A stretch of 64,000 nucleotides of DNA from an uncultured Clostridia bacterium (GTDB lineage Bacteria > Bacillota > Clostridia > Peptostreptococcales > Anaerovoracaceae). Position 1 is the stretch's first letter, and the number at the start of each line of letters is the position of its first letter. A program made the position numbers and the translations under genes. The stretch covers positions 310,001 through 374,000 of the forward strand of contig CALIBC010000180.1 of assembly GCA_938045615.1 (NCBI GenBank), written 5' to 3'. Below, piece after piece: positions 1 through 7,834 of this stretch. Under the pieces are notes generated by a model. It did no database searches and was not told where the DNA came from. It saw only the letters and a list, made by a program, of their open reading frames with translations.

Positions 1-423
1 ACACGAGCATCCAAGATGTTCAGCGAACTTGTTGTCGGGGTCATCGTAAACCCGTCAAAGTCGCCGCTTTTCACCAAAGAGGAGCGAGTTGCCATGATAG
101 AAGAAGTGGTGAGCGATATCAAAAACGTGCATGTCGATTGTTTCGGTGGACTGTTGGCGCACTACGTAAACGAAAACAATTTTGACGCCGTTGTCAGAGG
201 ATTGAGAGCTACGACCGATTTTGAATACGAAATCCAAATGGCGCAGATGAATGCAAGGCTTTTCGATCCGGGAGTGGAATCGATTTTCCTTATGACAAGC
301 CCCGAATTTTCTTTTATCAGTTCAAGCATGATCAAAGAGGTGGTTTCACTAAACGGGTCTGTGGATGGGCTGGTTCCGTACAAGATTTTAAAAGAAATAG
401 AGAAAAAATATACGCGTATTTAA
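1..423 (+). CDS. coaD: Phosphopantetheine adenylyltransferase, 5'-truncated by the window edge
   Basis: CoaD transfers AMP from ATP to 4'-phosphopantetheine, giving dephospho-CoA, the penultimate step of cytosolic coenzyme A synthesis. Reading frame 1 is open from base 1 and begins with TRASKMFSELVVGV, which matches the family segment that follows the nucleotide-binding helix. The C-terminal ISSSMIKEV motif, typical of the family, is present. 140 codons remain of about 160, so roughly 20 N-terminal residues, including the T/HxGH nucleotidyltransferase signature, lie outside the window. An in-frame ATG at 16 is internal and not the true start. The gene is followed after 47 bases by a coiled-coil protein and tmcAL, a common clostridial arrangement. 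Confidence 0.95.
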   Translation, partial: TRASKMFSELVVGVIVNPSKSPLFTKEERVAMIEEVVSDIKNVHVDCFGGLLAHYVNENNFDAVVRGLRATTDFEYEIQMAQMNARLFDPGVESIFLMTSPEFSFISSSMIKEVVSLNGSVDGLVPYKILKEIEKKYTRI

Positions 424-470
424 AGCGGTGGACATATCATGCCGCCGGTGTGGATAAAAAGGAGGACTGA

Positions 471-1022
471 ATGACAGTACTGGATTTATTGGATGAAATT
501 GAAGACATCGTGGAGACTTCTTCCACCGTGCCGTTGACCAACAAGATAATGGTGGACGGAAATGAATTGCGCGAGATAGTAAAGGAGATCAGGCAGAGTT
601 TGCCCGACGATGTTCAGCAGGCGAAATGGATAAAGGAACAAAAAGAAAATATTCTTTCCGAAGCCAGGCAGGAATATGAAAAAATCCAGGTTGAAGCCAA
701 GAAACATGCCGATTACCTAGTCGACGAGCATGAGATCGTTCTGAAAGCTCAGAAGAAAGCGGACGGCATACAGAAAAGCGCCCAGGAGTTTTCAACCATG
801 CTCAAGCTTAAAACCTATGATTATCTGGACAATACACTCTTTGAGATGCAGTCCAAATTTGAAGAACTCAACGGGAAGTATCTTAACGAACTGTTTGAGT
901 ACATGGCAAAGACCTTTGAAAGCACCAATGATGTTTTGGAGAAAAACAGGGCGGAATTGAAGCAGCTTGCTTCCCGTACAAAGAACGGTGAAGAGTGGTT
1001 GTATAACGACAAGGACGAATAG
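471..1022 (+). CDS. Coiled-coil protein of unknown function between coaD and tmcAL
   Basis: The 183-residue product is almost entirely predicted helix. Residues about 55-170 are rich in Glu, Lys, Gln and Ala with heptad-like spacing, resembling the stalk subunits (b or H type) of rotary ATPases, and homologues are often labelled ATPase for that reason alone. There is no signal peptide, membrane segment or catalytic motif, so a soluble coiled-coil scaffold is the most that can be said. An AAGGAGG-like site (aaaaggagga) precedes the ATG by 5 bases. It lies 47 bases after coaD and 3 bases before tmcAL, which suggests co-transcription. It could be DivIVA-like in architecture, but I see no DivIVA N-terminal motif. 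Confidence 0.8.
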   Translation: MTVLDLLDEIEDIVETSSTVPLTNKIMVDGNELREIVKEIRQSLPDDVQQAKWIKEQKENILSEARQEYEKIQVEAKKHADYLVDEHEIVLKAQKKADGIQKSAQEFSTMLKLKTYDYLDNTLFEMQSKFEELNGKYLNELFEYMAKTFESTNDVLEKNRAELKQLASRTKNGEEWLYNDKDE

Positions 1023-1025
1023 GGG

Positions 1026-2291
1026 ATGACTTGCGCAATATCCGTTGAATCGCACCTTGAGCCCGATAGGACGAATTTTTCCACAAAATGCGACTTTAGC
1101 CGCAGGATCGTGGGGATAATCGCAGAGTTCAATCCTTTCCATGACGGACACAGGTACATAATAGACAAAGCGAAAGAACTTGCAGTAAACTGCGGCGGAA
1201 ACAGGGAAGAGATCGCTGCTCCGAAAGATGTCAAAGCTATCCAAAGTGAAGATGCCCCCGTCGTTGTTTCCGTAATGAGCGGCAATTTTATGCAGCGTGG
1301 AGAACCTGCAGTCTGCGATAAGTGGACCAGAGCAAAGATTGCGGTCGAAAACGGAGTGAATCTTGTCGTGGAGTTGCCTACGATTTATGCGTGCAACAGT
1401 GCCGAATTTTTTGCGAAAGGTGCAGTTGACATTCTTGAAGGTTTCGGATGTGTGGATGCTCTCTTTTTTGGAAGTGAATCCGGTGATCTGAAGCAACTCG
1501 TAAAAGTAGCAAAAGTGCTTGCGAAAAATGAAAAGGAGATCAGTGCTTCCGCAAACGGATTGCTGCGCCGCGGAACGTCTTATCCAAAGGCGAGAGAATC
1601 ATTTCTCGGGGAAATCCTTGGCTGCGAAGACGTGGGAGTATTGCGTGAACCCAACAATATTCTGGCGCTTGAGTACATCAAGCACCTGAAAAAAATATCC
1701 CCTGTTACCATAGAACGGAAAGGTGATGCATACCATGTCACGGGCACCAAAGAGAGAAGAAAACTCAAAGAAAAGAATCTGTCTTTTTTTGCCAAAATGG
1801 AGCAAAACTATTTCAATATGGTAGCCACCGAAATTTTAAAACTTGAGGCAGTGCGACTCAACGATTTTTTTGCCGTAGACGAAGGACTTGGAAACAAACT
1901 GAAAAAAGAAATCAGGTTCACCTCAAATACAGACGAACTGATCGATGTGCTGAAATCAAAAGTGTACACAAGGACAAGGATTTCCAGGATGCTTAGCCAG
2001 ATTCTCCTTGGCATCACAGGGGAGGATATCACGGGGGCAAGAAGTTATATACGTATTCTGGCGCTTGACAAAACCGGTGCGGCTTTCATTAAAGAAGTAA
2101 AAAAACGGAAGTACAACACAATTCCGATCATAACCAATATAAACAGGGGACTTGAGAACAATCCTCAAATAGCTGCCACGATAGAAAAAGATGTTTTGGC
2201 AGCGGACATTTACAATTTGATAACCGGGAACAGTCTGTACGACTGCTCTGATTATATTAAAAAGCCCTTTATAAAGGGTATAAACACATAA
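1026..2291 (+). CDS. tmcAL: tRNA(Met) cytidine acetate ligase (TmcAL/YlbM family)
   Basis: TmcAL activates acetate with ATP and forms N4-acetylcytidine at the wobble position of elongator tRNA-Met. The nucleotidyltransferase core starts at residue 29 with GIIAEFNPFHDGH, which carries the HxGH-type ATP site, followed by VSVMSGNFMQRGEPAV, the family's second conserved block. At 421 residues it is slightly long. There is an N-terminal extension of about 27 residues (a GTG at 1110 is an alternative start) and an insertion of about 20 residues between the first helix and the VSVMSG strand. The ATG at 1026 has AAGGA 10 bases upstream and starts 3 bases after the preceding stop. ackA, which makes acetyl phosphate from acetyl-CoA, follows closely. 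Confidence 0.9.
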   Translation: MTCAISVESHLEPDRTNFSTKCDFSRRIVGIIAEFNPFHDGHRYIIDKAKELAVNCGGNREEIAAPKDVKAIQSEDAPVVVSVMSGNFMQRGEPAVCDKWTRAKIAVENGVNLVVELPTIYACNSAEFFAKGAVDILEGFGCVDALFFGSESGDLKQLVKVAKVLAKNEKEISASANGLLRRGTSYPKARESFLGEILGCEDVGVLREPNNILALEYIKHLKKISPVTIERKGDAYHVTGTKERRKLKEKNLSFFAKMEQNYFNMVATEILKLEAVRLNDFFAVDEGLGNKLKKEIRFTSNTDELIDVLKSKVYTRTRISRMLSQILLGITGEDITGARSYIRILALDKTGAAFIKEVKKRKYNTIPIITNINRGLENNPQIAATIEKDVLAADIYNLITGNSLYDCSDYIKKPFIKGINT

Positions 2292-2317
2292 AGCTGACAG
2301 TAAAGAACGGAGGAAAT

Positions 2318-3517
2318 ATGTTAGTATTAGTGATCAACTGCGGAAGCTCATCGCTGAAGTATCAGCTGCTTGAGATGACGACGGAGAATTTGCTTGCCAA
2401 AGGACTTGTGGAAAGAATCGGGATAGAGGGTTCTGTGATAACTCACGAAACCATCGGAAAAGAAAAGTATGTTTTGAAATCTCCGATGAAGGAGCATAAC
2501 GTTGCGATAGGTCATGTAATGGATGCCTTGACGGATCCGGAACATGGAGCAATCAAAGACCTTAAAGAGATAAAGGCCGTTGGACACAGGGTTGTGCACG
2601 CAGGCGAAAAATATGCGAATTCAGTTATAATCACAGACGATGTCATTGCGGCGCTTGAGGAGTGCGCCGAGCTTGCGCCGCTTCACAATCCGCCAAACCT
2701 TGCAGGCGTCATGGCTTGTCAGAAACTGATGCCGGGAGTTCCGATGGTCGGGGTTTTCGACACGGCTTTCCATCAGACTATGCGTCCTGAAGCGTATCTT
2801 TATGCCATACCGTATGAGATGTATGAAAAACACAGGATACGTAAATATGGATTTCACGGAACTTCTCACAAGTACATGGCGATAGAAGCAGCCGATATGC
2901 TAAACATAGATGTCAACGATCTTAAGCTCATAACATGCCACCTGGGTAACGGTGCGTCTGTATCGGCGATCAAGCACGGCAGAAGTGTTGAAACATCCAT
3001 GGGATTCACGCCCCTTGAGGGACTTGTCATGGGAACACGCTGCGGCGACCTTGATCCGTCCATAGTTACGCTTCTTGCGGAAAAACTGGGAGTGGGTCTT
3101 GACAAGGTAACCGAAATCCTCAACAAAGAATCCGGAGTGCTCGGTATATCCGGTGTTTCCAGCGATTTCCGCGACTTGGAAGCATCCATGGATGAAGGAA
3201 ACAAGAGAGCTGCGCTTGCTCTTAAGATATTCGCTCACAGGGTTCGTTTCTATATAGGTGCTTATATAGCAGAGATGAACGGCGTCGATGCGATAGTCTT
3301 CACAGGCGGTGTGGGTGAAAACGACGCCTACATGAGAGATCTGATCTGCGCCAATATGGGCAATCTCGGGATAAAGCTGGATAAAGAAAAGAACAAGGTG
3401 AGAGGCAAACAGGCGATGCTTTCCGCAGACGATTCAAAAGTCAAAGTTATGCTCATACCTGCAAACGAAGAACTTGTAATCGCCCGCGAAACCGATGAAC
3501 TTGTAAAAAGAGGGTAG
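2318..3517 (+). CDS. ackA: Acetate kinase
   Basis: AckA interconverts acetyl phosphate plus ADP and acetate plus ATP, the ATP-yielding step of acetate fermentation. The 399-residue length is typical of the ASKHA family. Visible motifs are NCGSSSLKYQ at the N-terminus, VVHAGEKY, FDTAFHQTM with its catalytic region, GFHGTSHKY, HLGNGASV, and FTGGVGEND near the C-terminus. A strong ribosome site (ggaggaaat) precedes ATG. It sits 26 bases after tmcAL, so the two are probably co-transcribed. No pta gene is in the window. A hairpin (3534-3561) follows. Confidence 0.97.
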   Translation: MLVLVINCGSSSLKYQLLEMTTENLLAKGLVERIGIEGSVITHETIGKEKYVLKSPMKEHNVAIGHVMDALTDPEHGAIKDLKEIKAVGHRVVHAGEKYANSVIITDDVIAALEECAELAPLHNPPNLAGVMACQKLMPGVPMVGVFDTAFHQTMRPEAYLYAIPYEMYEKHRIRKYGFHGTSHKYMAIEAADMLNIDVNDLKLITCHLGNGASVSAIKHGRSVETSMGFTPLEGLVMGTRCGDLDPSIVTLLAEKLGVGLDKVTEILNKESGVLGISGVSSDFRDLEASMDEGNKRAALALKIFAHRVRFYIGAYIAEMNGVDAIVFTGGVGENDAYMRDLICANMGNLGIKLDKEKNKVRGKQAMLSADDSKVKVMLIPANEELVIARETDELVKRG

Positions 3518-3533
3518 TACAAACGAAATATCG

Positions 3534-3561
3534 GGTGCGGATATCGAAATTTATCCGCACC
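3534..3561 (+). terminator. Strong hairpin after ackA, no U-tract
   Basis: GGTGCGGATA (3534-3543) pairs perfectly with TATCCGCACC (3552-3561) around an 8-base loop. It lies 16 bases after the ackA stop. No T-run follows on the plus strand, so it is either a weak terminator or an mRNA 3'-end stabiliser. Confidence 0.5.
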
Positions 3562-3586
3562 ATGCAAAAGAAAATATATAGAAATG

Positions 3587-3615
3587 TTGACATAGTGAAT
3601 CTCAACGTATATACT
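3587..3615 (+). promoter_or_regulatory. Sigma-A type promoter of rpmF
   Basis: TTGACA at 3587-3592 and TATACT at 3610-3615 are separated by exactly 17 bases. Downstream, TGTTATAAT at 3651-3659 looks like an extended -10 and may be a second start point close to the rpmF ribosome site. Confidence 0.75.
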
Positions 3616-3683
3616 GTAGAGGTTGACGAAAAATACAGAGAGACACGGTTTGTTATAATACTTTTTACGAGGAGGTGTAGACC

Positions 3684-3884
3684 ATGGCAGTTCCAAAGAG
3701 GAAAACATCCAAGGCCAGGAGAGACAAGAGAAAATCCGCAAACATGAAGATGACGGCTCCGGGGCTTTCGATTTGTCCGCAGTGTCATCAGCCAAAACTT
3801 CCACATAGAGTGTGCCCTAATTGCAACTACTACGATGGAAAGAGCGTTATCAGCGATACTCCGGATGTAAGTGCGGAGGCATAA
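3684..3884 (+). CDS. rpmF: Ribosomal protein bL32
   Basis: The 66-residue basic protein begins MAVPKRKTSKARRDKRK, the canonical L32 N-terminus. It contains the four-cysteine zinc knuckle CPQCHQPKLPHRVCPNC, so it is the zinc-binding C+ form. An AGGAGGTG ribosome site lies 8 bases upstream of the ATG. The DUF177 (YceD) gene that commonly precedes rpmF in Firmicutes is not here; instead ackA and a dedicated promoter lie upstream. The C-terminal tail after the zinc finger (SVISDTPDVSAEA) is acidic. Confidence 0.97.
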   Translation: MAVPKRKTSKARRDKRKSANMKMTAPGLSICPQCHQPKLPHRVCPNCNYYDGKSVISDTPDVSAEA

Positions 3885-3914
3885 GCACGTAACATAACAG
3901 AGCATACATCGAAA

Positions 3915-3942
3915 CAGGCAGGAGTTTGTCCTGCCCGTTTTT
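3915..3942 (+). terminator. Rho-independent terminator of rpmF
   Basis: GGCAGGA (3917-3923) pairs with TCCTGCC (3929-3935) around GTTTG, followed by cgtttttg. Confidence 0.85.
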
Positions 3943-3998
3943 GTAGTGATTTCCCAAAATCACATTCATCATGGCAACGGTTCGCCTGTAATTTCCTC

Positions 3999-4030
3999 TT
4001 GCAAAAATACATATGTTAGCTTATACTAAC
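3999..4030 (+). promoter_or_regulatory. Promoter with palindromic operator over the -10 (HID protein gene)
   Basis: TTGCAA (3999-4004), a 17-base spacer and TATACT (4022-4027) form a promoter. An inverted repeat GTTAG-N6-CTAAC (4015-4030) covers the -10, and weaker symmetry extends outward (ACAtAt/gTgTGT). A protein bound here would block RNA polymerase. Because the gene encodes a probable hemoglobin/heme-interacting surface protein, an iron- or heme-responsive repressor is a reasonable inference. The half-sites resemble DtxR-type TTAG elements, but the spacing differs from the classical DtxR box. Confidence 0.6.
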
Positions 4031-4065
4031 GTGTGTATTAAAAATAAATATCAGGAGGAGACAGT

Positions 4066-5559
4066 ATGAGAAAAAGATTTTTTTGTAAAGCGTTGGGTAT
4101 TTCGGTCGCTCTTGCGATGGTGATATCGGCAGTACCTGTAGGATCGGTGTTTGCATCGACAAAAGACAAAACGCATATTGTTGCGATTAAAGAAGAGAAG
4201 AGCGAGATAAAAAAGGTTGAAGATGTCGTATCCCTTGCGGTCGATGATAAACCTTCAAGAACAAAAACAGTACTGAAGGAAGACGCTAACTGGAAAACGT
4301 ACGACGCATGGCTCAAAAATGTGGTTTCGGTGACGAAAAACGGTAAAGCGGTCAAATTCTCATACGAAGATTATTCGTATGCAGGATTGGATGAATCCGA
4401 AATTCTAATGGAAACCACTTACGAAGCCGGCGCAGAGTACGTCATCAAGGCCAAGGGGTACTACAACTTCGTCTGGAAAGACAAAAGGATTGAATCCGAT
4501 GAGTTTACACCTGTAGAGGAAGAAAAACCCGAGGAAGATGTTGCCGACAAGAAACCCGTAGGGCCTTACCACACACTTGCCGAAAGCGATGAGAAAAACC
4601 CGTTCATACAACTTGTGAGAGATTCCAAGTGGGAGGATGACGCTGCATGGATGAAAAAGATCAAGAAAGTTCTCGTCAACGGTAAAGAAGTCAAATTCAA
4701 GCCTCATGAATATTTCGATGATGATCTTCCTGAATCAGGTTTCAGATATTTGGACATTGAGGGTGTTAAAGCAAAGGATGTAAGGAGTATAGTGGTTCAG
4801 TCCACAACCCACGAGGACTTTGTACAGTTGTTCACTGAAAAAGGAGTGCTCGGCGGCAGTGTTGTACTCCCTAAAGATGCGGTTGCCGATGTGACCAAGG
4901 TACATCTTGAGAACAAAAAGTTCGACAAAAAGTACACCAGTGTGAAAAAGTGGGGATTTGCGAATCTTGCTTTGCTTGACGAAAACAATAAAGAGGTTGT
5001 ACCCTCAAAAGAAATCACAGTGTTTATTCACAATGCGGTAGATAAAAAAAATGTTCCCAACATGCTTTACGGCATTGATGCCAAAGACCAGGCAATGGGA
5101 TTGAGATTCATTTCGGACGGCGAGTGGATCAGTCTTAAGACGAAATCACTAGTTCCTTATGTGTTCACATATGGATATCTCAGCAGTGAGGAAAGCGGAC
5201 TCAAAGTCGAAAAACCTACACCTAAACAGACTGAACCAAAAACGGAAACCCCGGTACTGCTAAAAGAAATGCTCAAGAAAATCGTTTCTTTGAAGAAAGT
5301 CGGAAAACTCAAGATAAAGGTCAAGAAACATGTGGCAAAAGTGAGCTGGAAAAAAGTAAACGGCGCCAAAGGATACGTTGTAGCATATAAAACAAAAAAG
5401 GCTAAAAAATGGAAGCACAAGAGTTTGAGCGGAAACAGTCTCAAGATCAAAAAACTCAAGGCAGGAAAGTACGCATTCAAGGTACGTGCTTACATAGACC
5501 TCGGAAAAAGCAAGACGTACGGAAAATGGTCAAAAGTCAATAAGACAAAAGTGAAATAA
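4066..5559 (+). CDS. Secreted protein with two HID (Shr-type) domains and a C-terminal Fn3 domain
   Basis: The 497-residue product has a signal peptide (MRKRFF, a hydrophobic stretch, likely cleavage near VFA, residue 30). Two related repeats at about 72-148 and 186-258 share W-x4-AW-x-KxxxxVxxNGKxVKF, resembling the hemoglobin-interacting domain (HID, formerly DUF1533) of the streptococcal heme receptor Shr. Residues 265-372 form an Ig-like domain of the kind seen in Gram-positive surface proteins. Residues 410-497 are a very basic fibronectin type III-like domain (KVSWKKVNGAKGYVVAY, then FKVRAY and YGKWSKV). Closely similar Fn3 ends occur in the heme-type operon at 45-48 kb. No LPXTG or other wall anchor is visible. 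Hemoglobin or heme capture is inferred from the HID similarity and the shared Fn3 end. Confidence 0.75.
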   Translation: MRKRFFCKALGISVALAMVISAVPVGSVFASTKDKTHIVAIKEEKSEIKKVEDVVSLAVDDKPSRTKTVLKEDANWKTYDAWLKNVVSVTKNGKAVKFSYEDYSYAGLDESEILMETTYEAGAEYVIKAKGYYNFVWKDKRIESDEFTPVEEEKPEEDVADKKPVGPYHTLAESDEKNPFIQLVRDSKWEDDAAWMKKIKKVLVNGKEVKFKPHEYFDDDLPESGFRYLDIEGVKAKDVRSIVVQSTTHEDFVQLFTEKGVLGGSVVLPKDAVADVTKVHLENKKFDKKYTSVKKWGFANLALLDENNKEVVPSKEITVFIHNAVDKKNVPNMLYGIDAKDQAMGLRFISDGEWISLKTKSLVPYVFTYGYLSSEESGLKVEKPTPKQTEPKTETPVLLKEMLKKIVSLKKVGKLKIKVKKHVAKVSWKKVNGAKGYVVAYKTKKAKKWKHKSLSGNSLKIKKLKAGKYAFKVRAYIDLGKSKTYGKWSKVNKTKVK

Positions 5560-5587
5560 GACTTTATTTCAACGGTATAAAAGGAAT

Positions 5588-5640
5588 AGGCAATGACTAA
5601 TCAGCTTACAAGGTAAGAGAAACGGTTATTGCCTTTTTTT
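5588..5640 (+). terminator. Terminator after the HID protein gene
   Basis: AGGCAAT (5588-5594) pairs with ATTGCCT (5628-5634), with an inner CTTAC/GTAAG helix in the loop, followed by seven T residues. Confidence 0.75.
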
Positions 5641-5724
5641 ATTAAACGTTGAAATGAAAAAGTGGATTCCATTTTGTCTAGTAACTTTGGCCTTTTGAGT
5701 TGGGCGCAAAATGGCTCGGGCGTC

Positions 5725-5753
5725 TTGAATTTAATATATGCGAATGGTATAAT
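5725..5753 (+). promoter_or_regulatory. Sigma-A type promoter of asd
   Basis: TTGAAT (5725-5730) and TATAAT (5748-5753) are separated by 17 bases and lie 43 bases upstream of the asd start. Confidence 0.8.
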
Positions 5754-5795
5754 AACTTGGTTCGGCGTATTGCATTTTACAAGGAGAATCGTTAT

Positions 5796-6890
5796 ATGAA
5801 GCAGTTGAATAAGAAAATCAAAGTCGGTATTCTCGGCGGAACGGGAATGGTCGGTCAAAGATTCGTGACCATTTTGAATGACCATCCTTGGTTTGAGGTC
5901 GCAACGATTGCCGCAAGTTCAAAAAGCGCAGGCAAAACTTATGAAAATGCGGTAAAAGGCAAGTGGAAGATGCCAACTCCCATACCGGGCAATGTAAAAA
6001 ACATAAAGGTTTTGGATGTCAACGATATCGAGAAGATATCCAATGAAGTGGATTTTGTTTTCAGTGCCGTGGATATGAGCAAAGATGAAATAAGAGCAAT
6101 TGAGGAAGCTTATGCGCGAACGGAAACCCCTGTGGTTTCAAATAACAGCGCACACAGGTGGACACCGGATGTTCCTATGGTGATACCCGAGATAAATCAC
6201 AAGCACTATGAAGTTATCAAATATCAAAAACGCAGGCTCGGTACGAGCAGCGGATTTATTGCGGTCAAGCCCAACTGCTCTATTCAGGGATATGTACCTG
6301 CGCTTGCCGCATGGAGAGAGTTTAAACCGTATCAAGTCAATGTTTGCACGTATCAGGCAATCTCGGGAGCGGGCAAGACATTTGCGGAGTGGCCGGAGAT
6401 GGTTGAGAACGTGATACCGTACATCGGCGGCGAAGAAGAAAAAAGTGAGCTTGAGCCGCTTAAAATATTTGGACATCTTGAGCATGAACAGATCGTCGGA
6501 TCCGAAGAAATGATCGTTTCCGCGCAGTGTTTCAGAGTGCCTGTTCTTAACGGTCACACTGCGGCAGTATCCGTCAAGTTCGGAGAAAAGGTATCCAAAG
6601 AAACACTTATAGATAAATTGAACGAATATGAAGGGTTTCCACAGAAAGCAGATTTGCCGAACGCACCGAAGCAGTTCATAAAGTACATGCCCGATGACGA
6701 CAGGCCTCAAGTTAAACTGGATGTGGATTTTGAAAGAGGTTTCGGCGTCAGTATAGGGCGTCTCAGGGAAGATAATCTGTTTGACTATAAATTCGTTGGG
6801 CTTGCGCACAACACTATAAGAGGCGCTGCCGGAGGAGCAGTGCTTTCCGCAGAAGCTCTTGTTGAATTGGGATACATAGCATCAAAATAA
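5796..6890 (+). CDS. asd: Aspartate-semialdehyde dehydrogenase
   Basis: Asd reduces aspartyl phosphate to aspartate semialdehyde with NADPH, the branch point towards lysine/diaminopimelate, threonine and methionine. The start at 5796 has AAGGAG 9 bases upstream; a longer open frame from 5700 would run through the promoter. The protein (364 residues) opens with KVGILGGTGMVGQRF, a Rossmann NADP site. It has the active-site segment VKPNCSIQGYVPAL with the catalytic cysteine, and HTAAVSVKF with the conserved histidine region. The length and SAGKTYE segment fit the archaeal/fungal-like Asd subtype rather than the short E. coli type. It appears monocistronic or co-transcribed with uppP 54 bases downstream. 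Confidence 0.95.
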   Translation: MKQLNKKIKVGILGGTGMVGQRFVTILNDHPWFEVATIAASSKSAGKTYENAVKGKWKMPTPIPGNVKNIKVLDVNDIEKISNEVDFVFSAVDMSKDEIRAIEEAYARTETPVVSNNSAHRWTPDVPMVIPEINHKHYEVIKYQKRRLGTSSGFIAVKPNCSIQGYVPALAAWREFKPYQVNVCTYQAISGAGKTFAEWPEMVENVIPYIGGEEEKSELEPLKIFGHLEHEQIVGSEEMIVSAQCFRVPVLNGHTAAVSVKFGEKVSKETLIDKLNEYEGFPQKADLPNAPKQFIKYMPDDDRPQVKLDVDFERGFGVSIGRLREDNLFDYKFVGLAHNTIRGAAGGAVLSAEALVELGYIASK

Positions 6891-6944
6891 TAACATAAAG
6901 TAATAACATCGAAATAATAGCATCAAAATAAAGGGGAGAAGATA

Positions 6945-7790
6945 TTGGGATACATTGAATCTATAATTTTAGGATTGGTCCAGGGGTTGACGGAGTTTTT
7001 GCCTGTCAGCAGTAGCGGCCATCTGGCATTGCTGCAGCATTTTTTCGGGGTCAAGGGTGACAGCGTTCTTATCTTTACGGTAATGCTTCACGTGGGCACG
7101 CTTGTTTCTGTGTTTATAATGTATTGGAGCGACATCAGGGAGCTTATAAAAGAGCTTTTTTTCACACTCAAAGACCTGATTACAGGAAAAGGACTTAAGC
7201 TGGATGAGAGGCCTGTCAGGAAACTGGGCGTCATGATAATAGTTGCGACGATTCCGACAACCGCAATGGGGCTGGGGCTTAATAAATTTTTTGAAAGCCT
7301 CAATGCCAACATCCCTGCAATAGGCGTAAGCTGGATAATCACGGGGTTTTTATTGTTTTTCGCAGACAGGGTCGGTAAAGGGAACAGAGATATAGATAAA
7401 ATGAACTTCAGAAATTCTCTTTTTATAGGCGTGATGCAGGGAATCGCAATATGCCCGGGAATTTCAAGATCGGGATCTACCATGGTGGGAGGATTGCTGA
7501 CGGGGCTTGAAAGGGAGTTCGCCGTAAAATTCGCTTTTTTGATCTCCATTCCCACCATTTTGGGAGCCGCGGTGCTTGAGCTTCCGGAGGCGCTTAAAGC
7601 CACGACAAGCGGAACCATGAGCATGGGGCCTATGCTGGCGGGCATCGCAGTAGCGGCTGTATCAGGGGTTTTGGCGATAAAGGCGATGATCAAAGTCGTC
7701 GTTGCGAGAAAACTCAAATATTTCTCTTACTACGTATGGGCGTTGGGCGTTTTTGCCATAGTATACAGGCTGATCGGTGCAAAGGGCTGA
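6945..7790 (+). CDS. uppP: Undecaprenyl-diphosphate phosphatase
   Basis: UppP (BacA) dephosphorylates undecaprenyl pyrophosphate on the outer face of the membrane, recycling the lipid carrier of peptidoglycan synthesis and giving bacitracin tolerance. The 281-residue protein is a multi-pass membrane protein. Its signature motifs are VQGLTEFLPVSSSGH (residues 10-24) and GVMQGIAICPGISRSGSTM, which carry the catalytic glutamate, serine and arginine. The start is TTG at 6945, with AGGGGAG upstream and no better ATG nearby. Confidence 0.96.
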   Translation: MGYIESIILGLVQGLTEFLPVSSSGHLALLQHFFGVKGDSVLIFTVMLHVGTLVSVFIMYWSDIRELIKELFFTLKDLITGKGLKLDERPVRKLGVMIIVATIPTTAMGLGLNKFFESLNANIPAIGVSWIITGFLLFFADRVGKGNRDIDKMNFRNSLFIGVMQGIAICPGISRSGSTMVGGLLTGLEREFAVKFAFLISIPTILGAAVLELPEALKATTSGTMSMGPMLAGIAVAAVSGVLAIKAMIKVVVARKLKYFSYYVWALGVFAIVYRLIGAKG

Positions 7791-7834
7791 ATTTATAGGC
7801 AATGCACCGGATCGGTATATAAGGATGTGTATAA

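Noticed and set aside
792..1496. Long open frame on the minus strand, and similar antisense frames opposite purL, mutS, dxs, the chelatase and the aminotransferase.
   Set aside because: They lie fully opposite well-supported genes, lack ribosome sites and domains, and follow the codon pattern of the sense genes.
4015..4030. Classical DtxR/IdeR or Fur box.
   Set aside because: GTTAG-N6-CTAAC shares half-site letters with DtxR sites but has the wrong spacing, and it does not match the Fur consensus.
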